Source of the DNA: Polynucleobacter sp. AM-25C3
Lineage (GTDB): Bacteria > Pseudomonadota > Gammaproteobacteria > Burkholderiales > Burkholderiaceae
Direction of reading: 5' to 3'
Assembly (NCBI RefSeq): GCF_018882335.1
Contig: NZ_JACVOS010000008.1
Coordinates: forward strand, 52,854 to 116,853
DNA length: 64,000 bases
Made by a program: the position numbers and the translations under genes. Of this stretch, positions 18,698 through 27,654 are shown piece after piece. The notes beneath the pieces are model-generated. The model was not told the origin of the DNA. It was given only the letters and a program-made list of their open reading frames with translations, and did not search any database. Position 1 is the stretch's first letter, and the number at the start of each line of letters is the position of its first letter.

Positions 18698-20221
18698 ATG
18701 AATTTATATTCTTTATTGGAAAAAGGTTTTCCAAAAGATAAGCAAGCGTGTGCATTGGAAACGCATGATGGACTGTATTACTCCTGGAGTGATCTAGAGC
18801 GTGCCACTGCCAAGATGGCCAATCTTCTAAAGAGCCTCAAACTGCCAGCAGGATCTCGTATTGCAGTTCAGGTTGAAAAGTCACCAGAAGCCCTCTTTCT
18901 TTACCTAGCTACCGTAAAGGCAGGTTATGTTTATCTGCCTCTGAATACCGCTTATCAAGCTGCTGAGATTCAATACTTTCTCGAGAATGCAGAACCGGCA
19001 GTCGTAGTGTGCAGTAGTAAGAATTTCTCCTGGGTTTCTAAGGTAGCCTTTAAGGCAGGAACAAAACATGTCTTTACCTTGGATGAGGATCGCAAGGGTA
19101 CCTTGCTTCAGCGTGCCGGCGCTCAAAGCGACAAGTTCAAGACGGTTGCTGTGAAAGACGATGATTTAGCAGCGATCTTATATACCTCAGGCACAACAGG
19201 CCGTAGCAAGGGCGCAATGTTGACCCATAAGAACTTGGGCAGCAATGCACAAGTGCTGCAGAAGTTTTGGGGTTGGAAAAAAGGCGATGTCTTGTTGCAC
19301 GCACTTCCAATCTTCCATGTCCACGGCTTATTTGTGGCTGCTCACGGTGCATTGATCAACGGCAGCAAAATGATTTGGCTGCCGCGCTTAGATACTGCGC
19401 AATTGATCCGCCACATGCCAAATTCCACTGTCATGATGGGTGTGCCGACGTTCTACGTACGCCTGCTTGCTGACAAAGGTTTCAATAAAAATGTCACGCG
19501 CAATATGCGCCTGTTTGTTTCTGGCTCTGCACCCTTACTTACTGAAACATTCAATACCTTTAAAGAGGTAATTGGCCAGCCCATTCTGGAGCGTTACGGT
19601 ATGAGTGAAACCGTCATGCTAGTTTCCAACCCTTACAAAGGCAATCGCGTTGGCGGATCAGTCGGCCTGCCATTGCCTGGAGTGAAGGTTCGCGTGGTAA
19701 ACGAAAGCAATAAGCCTTGTGGTGTTGAGGAAATTGGCAACATTCAAGTTAAAGGCCCGAATATATTCAAGGGCTACTGGCGCATGCCCGAAAAAACCGC
19801 CGAAGAATTTACTAAGGATGGCTGGTTTAAGACAGGTGACGTTGGTCGCTGGGGCGGGGATGCCAATGGTGGCAAGGCACCTCAGGATTATCTCTGCATC
19901 GTTGGTCGCAGTAAGGATCTGATTATTTCTGGTGGCTATAACGTCTATCCAAAAGAAATCGAAAGCTTTATCGACGATATGGACGGCGTAGATGAAAGTG
20001 CTGTGATTGGTGTTCCGCATCCTGATTTTGGTGAGTCAGTAATGGCGGTAGTGGTGCCAAAAGCGGGCGCTAAGTTGGATGCGCAAGCCATGATTGCCAC
20101 TTTGAAAACCCAAATTGCGAACTTTAAGATTCCGAAGCGTTTAGAAATCGTTGCCGACTTGCCTCGCAATGCGATGGGTAAAGTACAGAAGAATATTCTG
20201 CGTCAGCAATACACCAGCTAA
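18698..20221 (+). CDS. matB: Malonyl-CoA synthetase (MatB-like AMP-forming ligase)
   Basis: This 507-residue acyl-CoA synthetase of the ANL superfamily makes malonyl-CoA from malonate, ATP and CoA. It has the AMP-binding motif Y-T-S-G-T-T-G-R-S-K-G-A near residue 165, Y-G-M-S-E-T near 307, W-F-K-T-G-D-V-G near 375 and the C-terminal A10 motif R-N-A-M-G-K-V-Q-K-N containing the catalytic lysine. Substrate choice is inferred from MatB-like sequence and the adjacent malonyl-CoA decarboxylase. Confidence 0.88.
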   Translation: MNLYSLLEKGFPKDKQACALETHDGLYYSWSDLERATAKMANLLKSLKLPAGSRIAVQVEKSPEALFLYLATVKAGYVYLPLNTAYQAAEIQYFLENAEPAVVVCSSKNFSWVSKVAFKAGTKHVFTLDEDRKGTLLQRAGAQSDKFKTVAVKDDDLAAILYTSGTTGRSKGAMLTHKNLGSNAQVLQKFWGWKKGDVLLHALPIFHVHGLFVAAHGALINGSKMIWLPRLDTAQLIRHMPNSTVMMGVPTFYVRLLADKGFNKNVTRNMRLFVSGSAPLLTETFNTFKEVIGQPILERYGMSETVMLVSNPYKGNRVGGSVGLPLPGVKVRVVNESNKPCGVEEIGNIQVKGPNIFKGYWRMPEKTAEEFTKDGWFKTGDVGRWGGDANGGKAPQDYLCIVGRSKDLIISGGYNVYPKEIESFIDDMDGVDESAVIGVPHPDFGESVMAVVVPKAGAKLDAQAMIATLKTQIANFKIPKRLEIVADLPRNAMGKVQKNILRQQYTS

Positions 20222-20242
20222 GAGCAGTAAAAAAATATTGGC

Positions 20243-21061
20243 TTAGAAACCGAATGCCTTGCGGCTTTCATTGAACATGAAGGCCGCAAGCATAAACAGC
20301 ATGACACCAAAAATTCGCTTGAGTTGAGCCACATTTAATTTGCGAGCCATCTTCGCTCCCAGTGGTGCGGTGAATATGCTGACCACCACAATACAGAGCA
20401 CTGCCGGAATATAAACAAATCCCAATGAACCTTCGGGCAGATTAGGATTACCCCAGCTGCCATACATATAGCCGATCGTAGCAGCTGCCGCAATCGGAAA
20501 TCCCAGGCCTGAAGAACTGGCCATGGCGGTGTGCGGTTTTACATTGCACCAAAGCATAAAAGGTACGGTGATAAATGCTCCACCGGCACCAACAAGGCTG
20601 GCAATGACACCTGTAAATGCTCCGAAAGAAAAGAGGCCTAAGGTGCCAGGCAGCTCTCGTCCAGCGGCAGGCTTTTTATTGATGATCATCTGAATAGAGG
20701 TGTAGACGATAAACACCGCAAAGAACAATGACAGCCAAGTAGTATTAATTGCTTCGAAGATTTCGCTGCCGCCAACTAGGCTACCAATGACCAGTCCGGG
20801 GGTAAGTGCGGCTACCAACTTCCAGTCGATCGAATTGTGTTTGTGATGAGCCCAGATGGCTGAAGTGGTGGTGAAGAGGATAGTTGCCATGCCGGTAGCA
20901 ATGGCCATATGCACAATGACATTTTGACCAAACTCCAAGTGATTGAAAACCAGAATCATGAAGGGAACGAGGATCATCCCACCACCAATACCAAGGAGTC
21001 CCGCTAGGAAGCCCGATATGCTCCCACACAACATCAACATAGCAATATCAACTAATGACAT
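20243..21061 (-). CDS. TauE/SafE (TSUP) family membrane permease
   Basis: A 272-residue membrane protein with about eight helices and two related halves, each with a glycine-rich G-x-G-G-G/A stretch (G-L-L-G-I-G-G-G-M near residue 21, S-L-V-G-A-G-G-A near 160). The family moves sulfite, sulfoacetate, taurine-related or other organic anions. It converges on matB with a 21-base gap, so it is not part of that operon. The substrate cannot be told from sequence. Confidence 0.85.
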   Translation of the reverse strand: MSLVDIAMLMLCGSISGFLAGLLGIGGGMILVPFMILVFNHLEFGQNVIVHMAIATGMATILFTTTSAIWAHHKHNSIDWKLVAALTPGLVIGSLVGGSEIFEAINTTWLSLFFAVFIVYTSIQMIINKKPAAGRELPGTLGLFSFGAFTGVIASLVGAGGAFITVPFMLWCNVKPHTAMASSSGLGFPIAAAATIGYMYGSWGNPNLPEGSLGFVYIPAVLCIVVVSIFTAPLGAKMARKLNVAQLKRIFGVMLFMLAAFMFNESRKAFGF

Positions 21062-21066
21062 GAATT

Positions 21067-21276
21067 CCCCGCCTGAGCCGCTAGGCCGTCATCCTGAACC
21101 CTAAGGTTCAAGGTGGAACGGCTACTCTGCTTCGGGTGCATTAAGAAGTTCAGGGAGTGAACAGCGCGAAGCTGTCACTGTGAAGATTCGAAACGCTCAC
21201 GCCCACAAGGTAAAGATCGTTCCTGATGCTTGCGCATCGGTTCAAGGAACTATTGGCCTTGGCGAACCAGGCAGGG
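21067..21276 (-). ncRNA. ssrS: 6S RNA
   Basis: 6S RNA mimics an open promoter and sequesters sigma70 RNA polymerase in stationary phase. On the minus strand the stretch before the 3' end reads CCACCTTGAACC, then a TTAGGGTTCAGG stem and GACGGCCTAGCGGC. This matches E. coli 6S (CACCTTGAACCAAGGGTTCAAGG and CAGCCTGCGGCGGC). At the 5' side GTTCGCCAAGGCC and CCTTGAACCGATG match E. coli GTTCGCAAGCGGGCC and CCCTGAGCCGAT. The closing stem pairs CCCTGCCTGGTTCGCC with GGCGGCTCAGGCGGGG. The 5' strand lies inside the last codons of zapA. Ends are approximate. Confidence 0.88.
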
Positions 21277-21610
21277 AAAGGCTTTGCATCAAAGCATCCA
21301 CTTGATCTTCCAAAGAATGAATCTCATTCTGAAGTCGAGCAATTTCATCGGGATCATTATTGGAGGAGCTGCTTGATGTTGTTGATTGTTGGGGCGCTGT
21401 TTGTAACTTAATTAGGTCACCGGCTATCTTGAGTGCAGCCATCATGCTGGCACGTTCAATACTACGATTACCGCCATTGATTGCTAATTGAATTTGCTCA
21501 TCCACTAATGTGCAGGCCGCACGAAGTAGGGGTTCATGTTCAGCGCTAGTGGCTAAAGTAATTTTTTGCCCGGCGAGGGTTACTTCAATGCGTTGTTGGC
21601 TCACTGTCAT
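21242..21610 (-). CDS. zapA: Cell division protein ZapA
   Basis: ZapA binds and bundles FtsZ filaments at the division ring. The 122-residue protein has the domain start V-S-Q-Q-R-I-E-V-T-L-A-G-Q-K-I-T-L, the helix R-A-A-C-T-L-V-D-E-Q-I, and a C-terminal coiled coil with a serine-rich break and I-H-S-L-E-D-Q-V-D-A-L-M. Its 3' end encodes the 5' strand of 6S RNA. The zapA-ssrS pairing is typical of proteobacteria. Confidence 0.92.
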   Translation of the reverse strand: MTVSQQRIEVTLAGQKITLATSAEHEPLLRAACTLVDEQIQLAINGGNRSIERASMMAALKIAGDLIKLQTAPQQSTTSSSSSNNDPDEIARLQNEIHSLEDQVDALMQSLSLPGSPRPIVP

Positions 21611-21869
21611 CCTCTGGGTTGGTTGGCGCTACGGGTTCACCAAGTAAATTCAATTGACGACCATCACTCTGCTCGGGCAGGCGACTCAAGATATGCTGAA
21701 TCCGCTTTTGTGCATCCTCAATCTTGGTCTCAAGCTGGCTGCGATCTTGATGCAGCGCCTTAACGGCATCGGAAACCAACTGAATTTTTTTGGATAGCCT
21801 TTGCAATGATTCGGATATCGGATCGGATTCTGTGGAGTCGCTTGGGACGTGAGGGTTGTACTCGGTCAT
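21585..21869 (-). CDS. Small coiled-coil protein upstream of zapA
   Basis: The 94-residue acidic protein is predicted to form a coiled coil through its middle (L-Q-R-L-S-K-K-I-Q-L-V and L-E-T-K-I-E-D-A-Q-K-R-I heptads), with a short proline-containing tail. It overlaps the start of zapA by 26 bases, so translation is likely coupled. Short coiled-coil proteins beside zapA are common in proteobacteria, and a role in the division ring is plausible. I do not recognise a named family. Confidence 0.7.
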   Translation of the reverse strand: MTEYNPHVPSDSTESDPISESLQRLSKKIQLVSDAVKALHQDRSQLETKIEDAQKRIQHILSRLPEQSDGRQLNLLGEPVAPTNPEDDSEPTTH

Positions 21870-21920
21870 ATAGGCATTGTAGCCTCAGGAAAAAGCTTTG
21901 TGAAACTCCTGTTTTCAGGT

Positions 21921-22682
21921 TTAGTTGGGTAAGGCTACCCAATCATTACCTAGCTTTTCTAGTTGAATACGGCCATCAAATAGCGCTATCAGGGCTTCGT
22001 GCGTTCTGGGATCTTGGTTAGATCCCTGGAAATGCAGCTTCCCTTTATTCAGCATGATGAGATGGTCTGCTCTCAGGGCAAAATGAATCTCATGCAATAC
22101 GGTAACCAGGGTCTTACCCTGAGCCAGTAAATTTCCCTGCCATTTCAGAAAATCAGCTTGGTGAGGGGGGTCTAAATTGGCCAATGGTTCGTCCATAAGC
22201 AAAATGTCGGAGTCAACGGCGAGAAGGCGAGCCAATAGTACTCGCTGACGTTCCCCGCCAGATAGCTGTTGCAATGGGCGATAGCGTAAATGCCAGGCAT
22301 CGGTTTGTTGTAAAGCTTTCTCAACCAAGATGTGATCCGCTTCAGAGGGTAGATGCAACCATCCTTGATGAGGTAGGCGCCCCAACATGACGGTGTCATA
22401 CACGCTGAGGGAGTCGCCAAATTCTTCTGAGTTAGCGCTTCCTTGATCAAGCCACGCTAATTTTTTAGAGAGGTCTTTGCGTGTCAGGGCAGATAGCTCG
22501 ACCGCATTTACCGTTAGAGACCCAGTGTGCTTTAGTAAGCCAGCCATGGCTTGCAGAAGAGATGACTTACCAGCACCATTAGGTCCGATGATGCTAGTCC
22601 ATTGCCCCTGAGGAATATCTAAATCCAAGTCAGTAAGGATGGCGCAGGGTCCTCGATAAATGGAGAGCTGGCGGGTTTTCAT
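21921..22682 (-). CDS. btuD: Cobalamin ABC transporter ATP-binding protein
   Basis: The ATPase of a FecCD/BtuCD-type importer, 253 residues. It has Walker A G-P-N-G-A-G-K-S-S-L, the signature L-S-G-G-E-R-Q-R-V and Walker B D-I-L-L-M-D-E-P-L. It overlaps the permease gene by 4 bases and is last in the riboswitch-led operon btuB-btuF-btuC-btuD, so the cargo is cobalamin or a corrinoid rather than an iron siderophore. Confidence 0.9.
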   Translation of the reverse strand: MKTRQLSIYRGPCAILTDLDLDIPQGQWTSIIGPNGAGKSSLLQAMAGLLKHTGSLTVNAVELSALTRKDLSKKLAWLDQGSANSEEFGDSLSVYDTVMLGRLPHQGWLHLPSEADHILVEKALQQTDAWHLRYRPLQQLSGGERQRVLLARLLAVDSDILLMDEPLANLDPPHQADFLKWQGNLLAQGKTLVTVLHEIHFALRADHLIMLNKGKLHFQGSNQDPRTHEALIALFDGRIQLEKLGNDWVALPN

Positions 22683-23656
22683 GGGCGCCCACCAAAAGAA
22701 CTGCGCCTCAGAAGGATGAGTAGATAGAAGCCCCCCAAGACGGCCGTCACAATACCGACCGGAATTTCAAGTGGGGCGAATAGAGTGCGCGCAATGAGAT
22801 CTGAGCTAAGTAATAGGATTCCTCCACCAAGGCAGGAGAATAAAAGCTGTACACGTTGCCGCCCTCCAAAAATCTTTCTCACTAAATGCGGAGCCGCCAG
22901 CCCAACAAAAGCCACTAAGCCGGTCTGCGCAACAGCGCAACCAGTCGCCAAGGCAAGAATGGTAATCAGCATCAGGCGCAGTTGATCTAAAGGCAAACCT
23001 AAGGTGCGAGCGGTATTCTCACCAAGCGAAAGAGCATCTAATGTGGGGCTGATGACTAAGCTTACAAGCAGGCAAAAGGCTAAAGCGATTGCCATGACCT
23101 CTACGCCAGACCAATTGAGAAGTGTCGTATTACCCAACATAAAGGACTGAATGCTTTGAAACAGGTCTGGGCGTATAAACGTAAATAAAGAATTTGCTGC
23201 ACCAAGGATGACGCTAATCACAACCCCGGAGAGTAAAAGACGTAAAGAGCTACGGTAGCCGCCAGCCAATAGTAGAGAGGCTAGCACCCCAATAAGCGCC
23301 CCAAGAAAAGCACCGCCATTGAGACCAATGATTTCCAGCCAAGAGTTACCAAGATAAGCAAAGCAGAGAATGTTGCCCACACCAAGTAGAGCGCCTGAAG
23401 CACTTCCTAGCAAGTATGGGTCAGCAAGTGGATTACGAAACAGGCTTTGTGCAATGCCACCTGCAAGTCCCAATAAAGCCCCAGCAAGATAGGCGCCCAA
23501 TGATCGTGGAAGGCGAATATCAAATAAAACAGTTTGATCAAGCTCTGGCGTATTCCAGCTGGCACCCATACTTCCAAGCAAAGTCCCAAGCAATACCAAG
23601 ACCGCGCTGAGAGTGAGAAGGGCAAAAAGTCTGCCTAGAAAGTAATTTTTTTGCAT
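22679..23656 (-). CDS. btuC: Cobalamin ABC transporter permease (FecCD family)
   Basis: An inner-membrane permease of about ten helices, 325 residues from the ATG at 23656. That start forms a TAATG junction with the btuF stop, which favours it over the upstream frame start at 23689. Family motifs include P-R-S-L-G-A-Y-L-A-G-A-L-L-G-L-A-G and N-P-L-A-D-P-Y-L-L-G near the N-terminus, and G-L-V-A-F-V-G-L-A-A-P-H-L-V-R at the coupling region. It works with BtuD and BtuF. Confidence 0.9.
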   Translation of the reverse strand: MQKNYFLGRLFALLTLSAVLVLLGTLLGSMGASWNTPELDQTVLFDIRLPRSLGAYLAGALLGLAGGIAQSLFRNPLADPYLLGSASGALLGVGNILCFAYLGNSWLEIIGLNGGAFLGALIGVLASLLLAGGYRSSLRLLLSGVVISVILGAANSLFTFIRPDLFQSIQSFMLGNTTLLNWSGVEVMAIALAFCLLVSLVISPTLDALSLGENTARTLGLPLDQLRLMLITILALATGCAVAQTGLVAFVGLAAPHLVRKIFGGRQRVQLLFSCLGGGILLLSSDLIARTLFAPLEIPVGIVTAVLGGFYLLILLRRSSFGGRP

Positions 23657-24549
23657 TACCGAGATGATGACATCTTCTCTTGGATGCATTGAGAAATAAT
23701 CAGCGCTGCTTCACCCATGCGTGGGCCGGGGCGCACTAAGACATCATTTTGTTCGGATGTAAATACGCAAATCCGATTTTTAGATACTGCTGGAATGGTG
23801 TTCCATCCAGGACGTTTCTGAATATCAGCAGCGGTAGATTCAGTAAGCAGAATCACATCGGGCTTTGCTTGTACTACAAACTCGGGATTGATTTTCGGGA
23901 ATGGCCCCAAAGATTCTGGAATGATATTAATCAGATCAAGACGCGAGAGAATTTCTCCGATGAATGAAGTTCTTCCAGCAGCAAAGGGTGCTGGATTTAC
24001 CTCAAAGTACACGCGAATACTTTCACCCTTAGTTGGCAGTTGCTTGTTGGCGCGCATAATCTCTTTTTGAATCTGATTCCAGACGCGAGCGCTCTCAGAG
24101 GTGCGAAATACGACATCAAGCTTTTGCAGTGCTCGCTCCTCATCACTCATGGATTTAATGTCTAAGGCAAATGTGCGGATGCCTAATCCATTTAACCTAG
24201 TGATAACAGGCGAAGCTTTCCCCAGTAAAACAACATCAGGCTTGAGTTGGACGATACGCTCTATATTGACATCGCCCATTCCACCCAACTTAGGTAAGTC
24301 CTGAATTGATTTTGGCCAATTAGAAAATCGATCAATACCAACCAAAGCGCCACACTTGCCCAAAGCACAAACAGACTCGGTAAGCGAGGGGAGCAGGCTA
24401 ACAATCCGTTGCGGCGGTTTATCAAAAACTACGGCAACACCTCGGTCATCAACGACAGAAATGGGCGCGGCAAAAATAGCCAAGGAGAAGCCCAGTATAA
24501 ATAAAGCAACCCCGATCGCTAAATAGCGGGAGCGAGTTGAGGGTTGCAT
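23656..24549 (-). CDS. btuF: Cobalamin-binding periplasmic protein
   Basis: The binding protein hands vitamin B12 to BtuCD. From the ATG at 24549 it is 297 residues, with a signal peptide at residues 1-28. A GTG at 24567 adds six residues and is an alternative. The mature part follows class III binding proteins: R-I-V-S-L-L-P-S-L-T-E-S-V-C-A-L-G near the start, L-K-P-D-V-V-L-L, and K-P-D-V-I-L-L-T-E in the second lobe. It lies just after btuB in the operon. Confidence 0.88.
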   Translation of the reverse strand: MQPSTRSRYLAIGVALFILGFSLAIFAAPISVVDDRGVAVVFDKPPQRIVSLLPSLTESVCALGKCGALVGIDRFSNWPKSIQDLPKLGGMGDVNIERIVQLKPDVVLLGKASPVITRLNGLGIRTFALDIKSMSDEERALQKLDVVFRTSESARVWNQIQKEIMRANKQLPTKGESIRVYFEVNPAPFAAGRTSFIGEILSRLDLINIIPESLGPFPKINPEFVVQAKPDVILLTESTAADIQKRPGWNTIPAVSKNRICVFTSEQNDVLVRPGPRMGEAALIISQCIQEKMSSSR

Positions 24550-24573
24550 GTCTTTGAATTCTTTCACAAGGGG

Positions 24574-26571
24574 TTAGAAGTTGTATTTTGCGGTTACAAA
24601 GTAAGTTGTTGGTGTAGTGGGATAGTAGTAATAGCCTGAATAGGTGTTATACCCTCCAGTTGTTGCGTAGGAATTACCCCCAATATTTTTAATCGTAAAT
24701 CTAGTATCCCAAGAATTTGCTCTAAAGCTGGCGTAAATATCGGCAGCCACATAAGAAGGGATTTTTGCTAGTGAATTTGTGACAGCATGATCTGCATCGT
24801 AGTTTTGATTGCCAACGTAATTCACTACGGCCCCAGCGCTCCACGAACTACTAAACAAATATTGCACGCGAGCATTTAATAGTAAGTCTGGGGATAGGCC
24901 AACTCCAACCCCAGATACCGATCCAGTCGTGTAAGTGGACCTTTGTATTTTTCCGCCACCAGCGACAGTGAAATTTCGGGTGATGTTGCTTGAGGAGTCA
25001 AAAAGGAATCCAGTGCGGTTAATATTTCCGGCAGTATTAATGTTGCTCCCAGATGATGGATCGTAGCGAATTTCATTTTGTGTAATTGATTGAAATACGA
25101 GCGCTGAAAGATGGGTTTGACGGAGATTCCAATCCCCACCGGCTGAATAAGTTTGTGAGATTTGTGGCTTTAAGATGCCATTGAAAATGGGAGTGTAAGT
25201 TGTTGGATCAAAACCCCAGAATTCATCAGTATTTGGGAATCGATAAGACTGATCCCATTTAATAAATACTTTTTGTCCTGCTTGATAGTTGTAATTAAAC
25301 GCTACATCTCCAGCGTTGGCAGAATATTTTTGACTTGCGCTAATCGTTGATCCGGTTGAGAGATCATTTGCCGATGCATTTTGAGCTTGATGTCTAAAGC
25401 CCCCACTAGCCTCTAGTCCATTAATTGCCTTCAAAGGAATCCGTGACACAAGATACACGGATTGATTAAGGATGTTAACGTTTTGCTGAAGGCTTGTATT
25501 GCCAAAATTTAATCCTGAAGAGCTACTTTGAGAGGCTTGATTGAAGTCATAACCTAAAACTGTGGTTCCCCAATCCCCAAAATTAGTTTTGATCTTTGGT
25601 GCAACAGCAAGTTGCCAGTTAGGATATAGAACATAGTAAGGGTAGGCGGGGATGTTGGAGTTGGTATTTTTATTGGAGTACGTTCCATCAATGTCAAACG
25701 TTAGCTGATCACTAATTGCCTTTATAAAGCCAGCCCTGATTCCGGAGTTATCAGTAGTGATCGTTGATCCTATGAATGTCGCTCTAGCAGCCTGCGAGTT
25801 ACCTCTGCCCGCCTGACCAAGCACAGCTCCTGGTGTTTGAGAGTTGGAGTGATTAAAGAATATATCGGCGTAGACTTGATCAATTCCGCCCAAAGATTGA
25901 GTCACCTTGCCATCAAATGAATAGGCGTTTGCTGCAGAGTTTTGTCGCCAGCCATCTGTGTTGGAAGTGTTTGCCGTCAGTTGAGTTGTTGTGTCGTTAA
26001 CTTTGTTGCGCAAAATTGCGTTGCCGATTAGCGTGTTGTAGCTTCCGTATGTAACTGATGCTTGGTTGAGGTTTTTTGCGCCACCATTAGTGATGATGTT
26101 GATAACCCCACCCACAGCTCCATTGCCATACTGAACACTCGCTCCTCCCTGTAGGAGTTCGATGCGTTCAATTGATTCTATCGGGATGGATTCCCAATTG
26201 ATGGTTCCTGAATCCATAGGATTTAAACGCTGGCCATCGACCAATATCAGTGTGTTGCTATTTGCGGTAGCGCCATAGCCCCCCATATCAACGGAAGCAT
26301 CAAGATTTAATGGGTTGCCGCTGGAATTTTTGACATTCAAGCCGCCAATCTGGGAGAGAACCTCAGGAATATTATTCGAGCTTGAATTTGAAATTTCTTC
26401 GCGGGTAATGACTTTGACATTTGCCGGAACCTCATTGAGGTTTTCTTGGAAACGTGAGCCCGAGACAATGACTGTCGATTGGGAGTTTTGAGCGATTACT
26501 GTCGTGCTGAGAGATATTGCTGCGCCGCAAACTAGGACGACTAAAGATTTACTGCCGAACTGCTGTTTCAT
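24574..26571 (-). CDS. btuB: TonB-dependent outer membrane cobalamin receptor
   Basis: A 22-strand barrel with a plug, driven by TonB. The start at 26571 gives M-K-Q-Q-F-G-S-K and a clear signal peptide cut after about residue 28. The longer frame start at 26637 lies in the leader. The plug has V-I-V-S-G-S-R-F as a TonB-box-like stretch, then V-K-V-I-T-R-E-E-I and R-I-E-L-L-Q-G-G-A-S-V-Q-Y-G-N-G-A-V-G-G-V-I-N-I. The protein ends in F-V-T-A-K-Y-N-F with a terminal aromatic, the barrel insertion signal. The upstream riboswitch fixes the ligand as cobalamin. Confidence 0.92.
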   Translation of the reverse strand: MKQQFGSKSLVVLVCGAAISLSTTVIAQNSQSTVIVSGSRFQENLNEVPANVKVITREEISNSSSNNIPEVLSQIGGLNVKNSSGNPLNLDASVDMGGYGATANSNTLILVDGQRLNPMDSGTINWESIPIESIERIELLQGGASVQYGNGAVGGVINIITNGGAKNLNQASVTYGSYNTLIGNAILRNKVNDTTTQLTANTSNTDGWRQNSAANAYSFDGKVTQSLGGIDQVYADIFFNHSNSQTPGAVLGQAGRGNSQAARATFIGSTITTDNSGIRAGFIKAISDQLTFDIDGTYSNKNTNSNIPAYPYYVLYPNWQLAVAPKIKTNFGDWGTTVLGYDFNQASQSSSSGLNFGNTSLQQNVNILNQSVYLVSRIPLKAINGLEASGGFRHQAQNASANDLSTGSTISASQKYSANAGDVAFNYNYQAGQKVFIKWDQSYRFPNTDEFWGFDPTTYTPIFNGILKPQISQTYSAGGDWNLRQTHLSALVFQSITQNEIRYDPSSGSNINTAGNINRTGFLFDSSSNITRNFTVAGGGKIQRSTYTTGSVSGVGVGLSPDLLLNARVQYLFSSSWSAGAVVNYVGNQNYDADHAVTNSLAKIPSYVAADIYASFRANSWDTRFTIKNIGGNSYATTGGYNTYSGYYYYPTTPTTYFVTAKYNF

Positions 26572-26729
26572 GATGAACTTTCTGCCTTCGAATCGCCTAG
26601 CTAACTTCCCCGTAAGCTGGGCCGAACAGAATTTCACTTTTTGAGAGTTCAGGCGTCAATTGGCATCTTTTTTGGTGCTTGGGATGCTTCCTTAGCGCGC
26701 GAAGGTCCCCGTCCGCAAAATTCCACTTG

Positions 26730-26925
26730 TCTTGGCCGGTATCCGGGCTGTAAATCTCAGAATCTGGCCTTCCCATGCAATTGACGCGCACAGTGGCTTA
26801 CTCAGACTCCTGACACCTTCACTTGGAAGTTAGGGTGCATTTACTTACCGTTGCGGGGGCAGCACACGTTTAGTGTTTCCCGTTTAACTTTATTGCATTG
26901 CAATAAAGCACCACGACCCCGCAAT
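26730..26925 (-). promoter_or_regulatory. Cobalamin riboswitch
   Basis: Read on the minus strand, the region holds ACGGGAAACACTAAACGTGTG, then GCTGCCCCCGCAACGGTAAG (the conserved core) and the B12 box AGCCCGGATACCGGCC at 26749-26734. All three are diagnostic of the AdoCbl riboswitch class. It lies about 160 bases before the btuB start and should repress the btuB-btuF-btuC-btuD mRNA when B12 is plentiful. Ends are approximate. Confidence 0.93.
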
Positions 26926-26999
26926 TCTATCTCAGGCGGGTTCGAATCAGCTTAAAAAGCCAAAAAAGCCTACAATATGAGCTCTAGGATTAAGGATTC

Positions 27000-27617
27000 A
27001 TGACAGCATTAGACAAGCACCCCGAAAAAAACCTGATTCGTTTACAACTGAGCCAAAACTCTGTTTTAAAAAGCTTGGATCCAGAAGCAATGGCCGATTT
27101 AGAGCGCCATTTAGTGATCTCAGACCTTAAAAAATCAGAAATTCTGCTCCATCAAGGTGATCACCAGATGGAGCAGTACTTCGTGCTGGACGGAATTTTG
27201 AAGCGCATTGTCTCTAGTGCCGAGGCAAAAGAGATGATTTTGCGTTTTGCCATAGAGAAAGATATTGAAACAAGTTATGCAGCGTGGCGCCTGAAGACGG
27301 CCGCCCCATATAGCATTGCATCAGTGACAAAGGCCCGCGTTGCCCGGATGCCCCTTAAGAAATGGGCTGAATTTTTAGATACTCATAGACCCCTCAAAGA
27401 GAGTTTTGAGTTTGAGGTAATGCGCCTCATGAGCGAGATCATGGCGCACACCATTACCCTGCATATGCTTGATGCCCCGGGCCGTGTAGAGCGCTTCCTG
27501 CGCAAATATGAAGACTTATTCGAGTTGCTTCCTAAAAAAGAGCTGGCTGCATACCTCAACCTATCTCCAGAGACTTTGAGCCGCCTCAAAACAAAGCATA
27601 AAGAGCTTTTTGTCTAG
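27000..27617 (+). CDS. Crp/Fnr-family regulator
   Basis: A 205-residue regulator with an N-terminal cyclic-nucleotide-binding-type barrel (about 20-115) and a winged helix at the C-terminus. The recognition helix L-S-P-E-T-L-S-R-L has the E-x-x-S-R pattern of FNR-type proteins. There is no cysteine in the whole protein, so it cannot hold an FNR iron-sulfur cluster. It lies upstream of the oxalate genes in the same direction, and a matching palindrome (27655-27668) sits before oxc, which suggests that it controls them. AAGGA precedes the ATG. Confidence 0.85.
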   Translation: MTALDKHPEKNLIRLQLSQNSVLKSLDPEAMADLERHLVISDLKKSEILLHQGDHQMEQYFVLDGILKRIVSSAEAKEMILRFAIEKDIETSYAAWRLKTAAPYSIASVTKARVARMPLKKWAEFLDTHRPLKESFEFEVMRLMSEIMAHTITLHMLDAPGRVERFLRKYEDLFELLPKKELAAYLNLSPETLSRLKTKHKELFV

Positions 27618-27654
27618 TTAGAAACCCCCAATTATTTCTAGATTTCAGGGGAAA

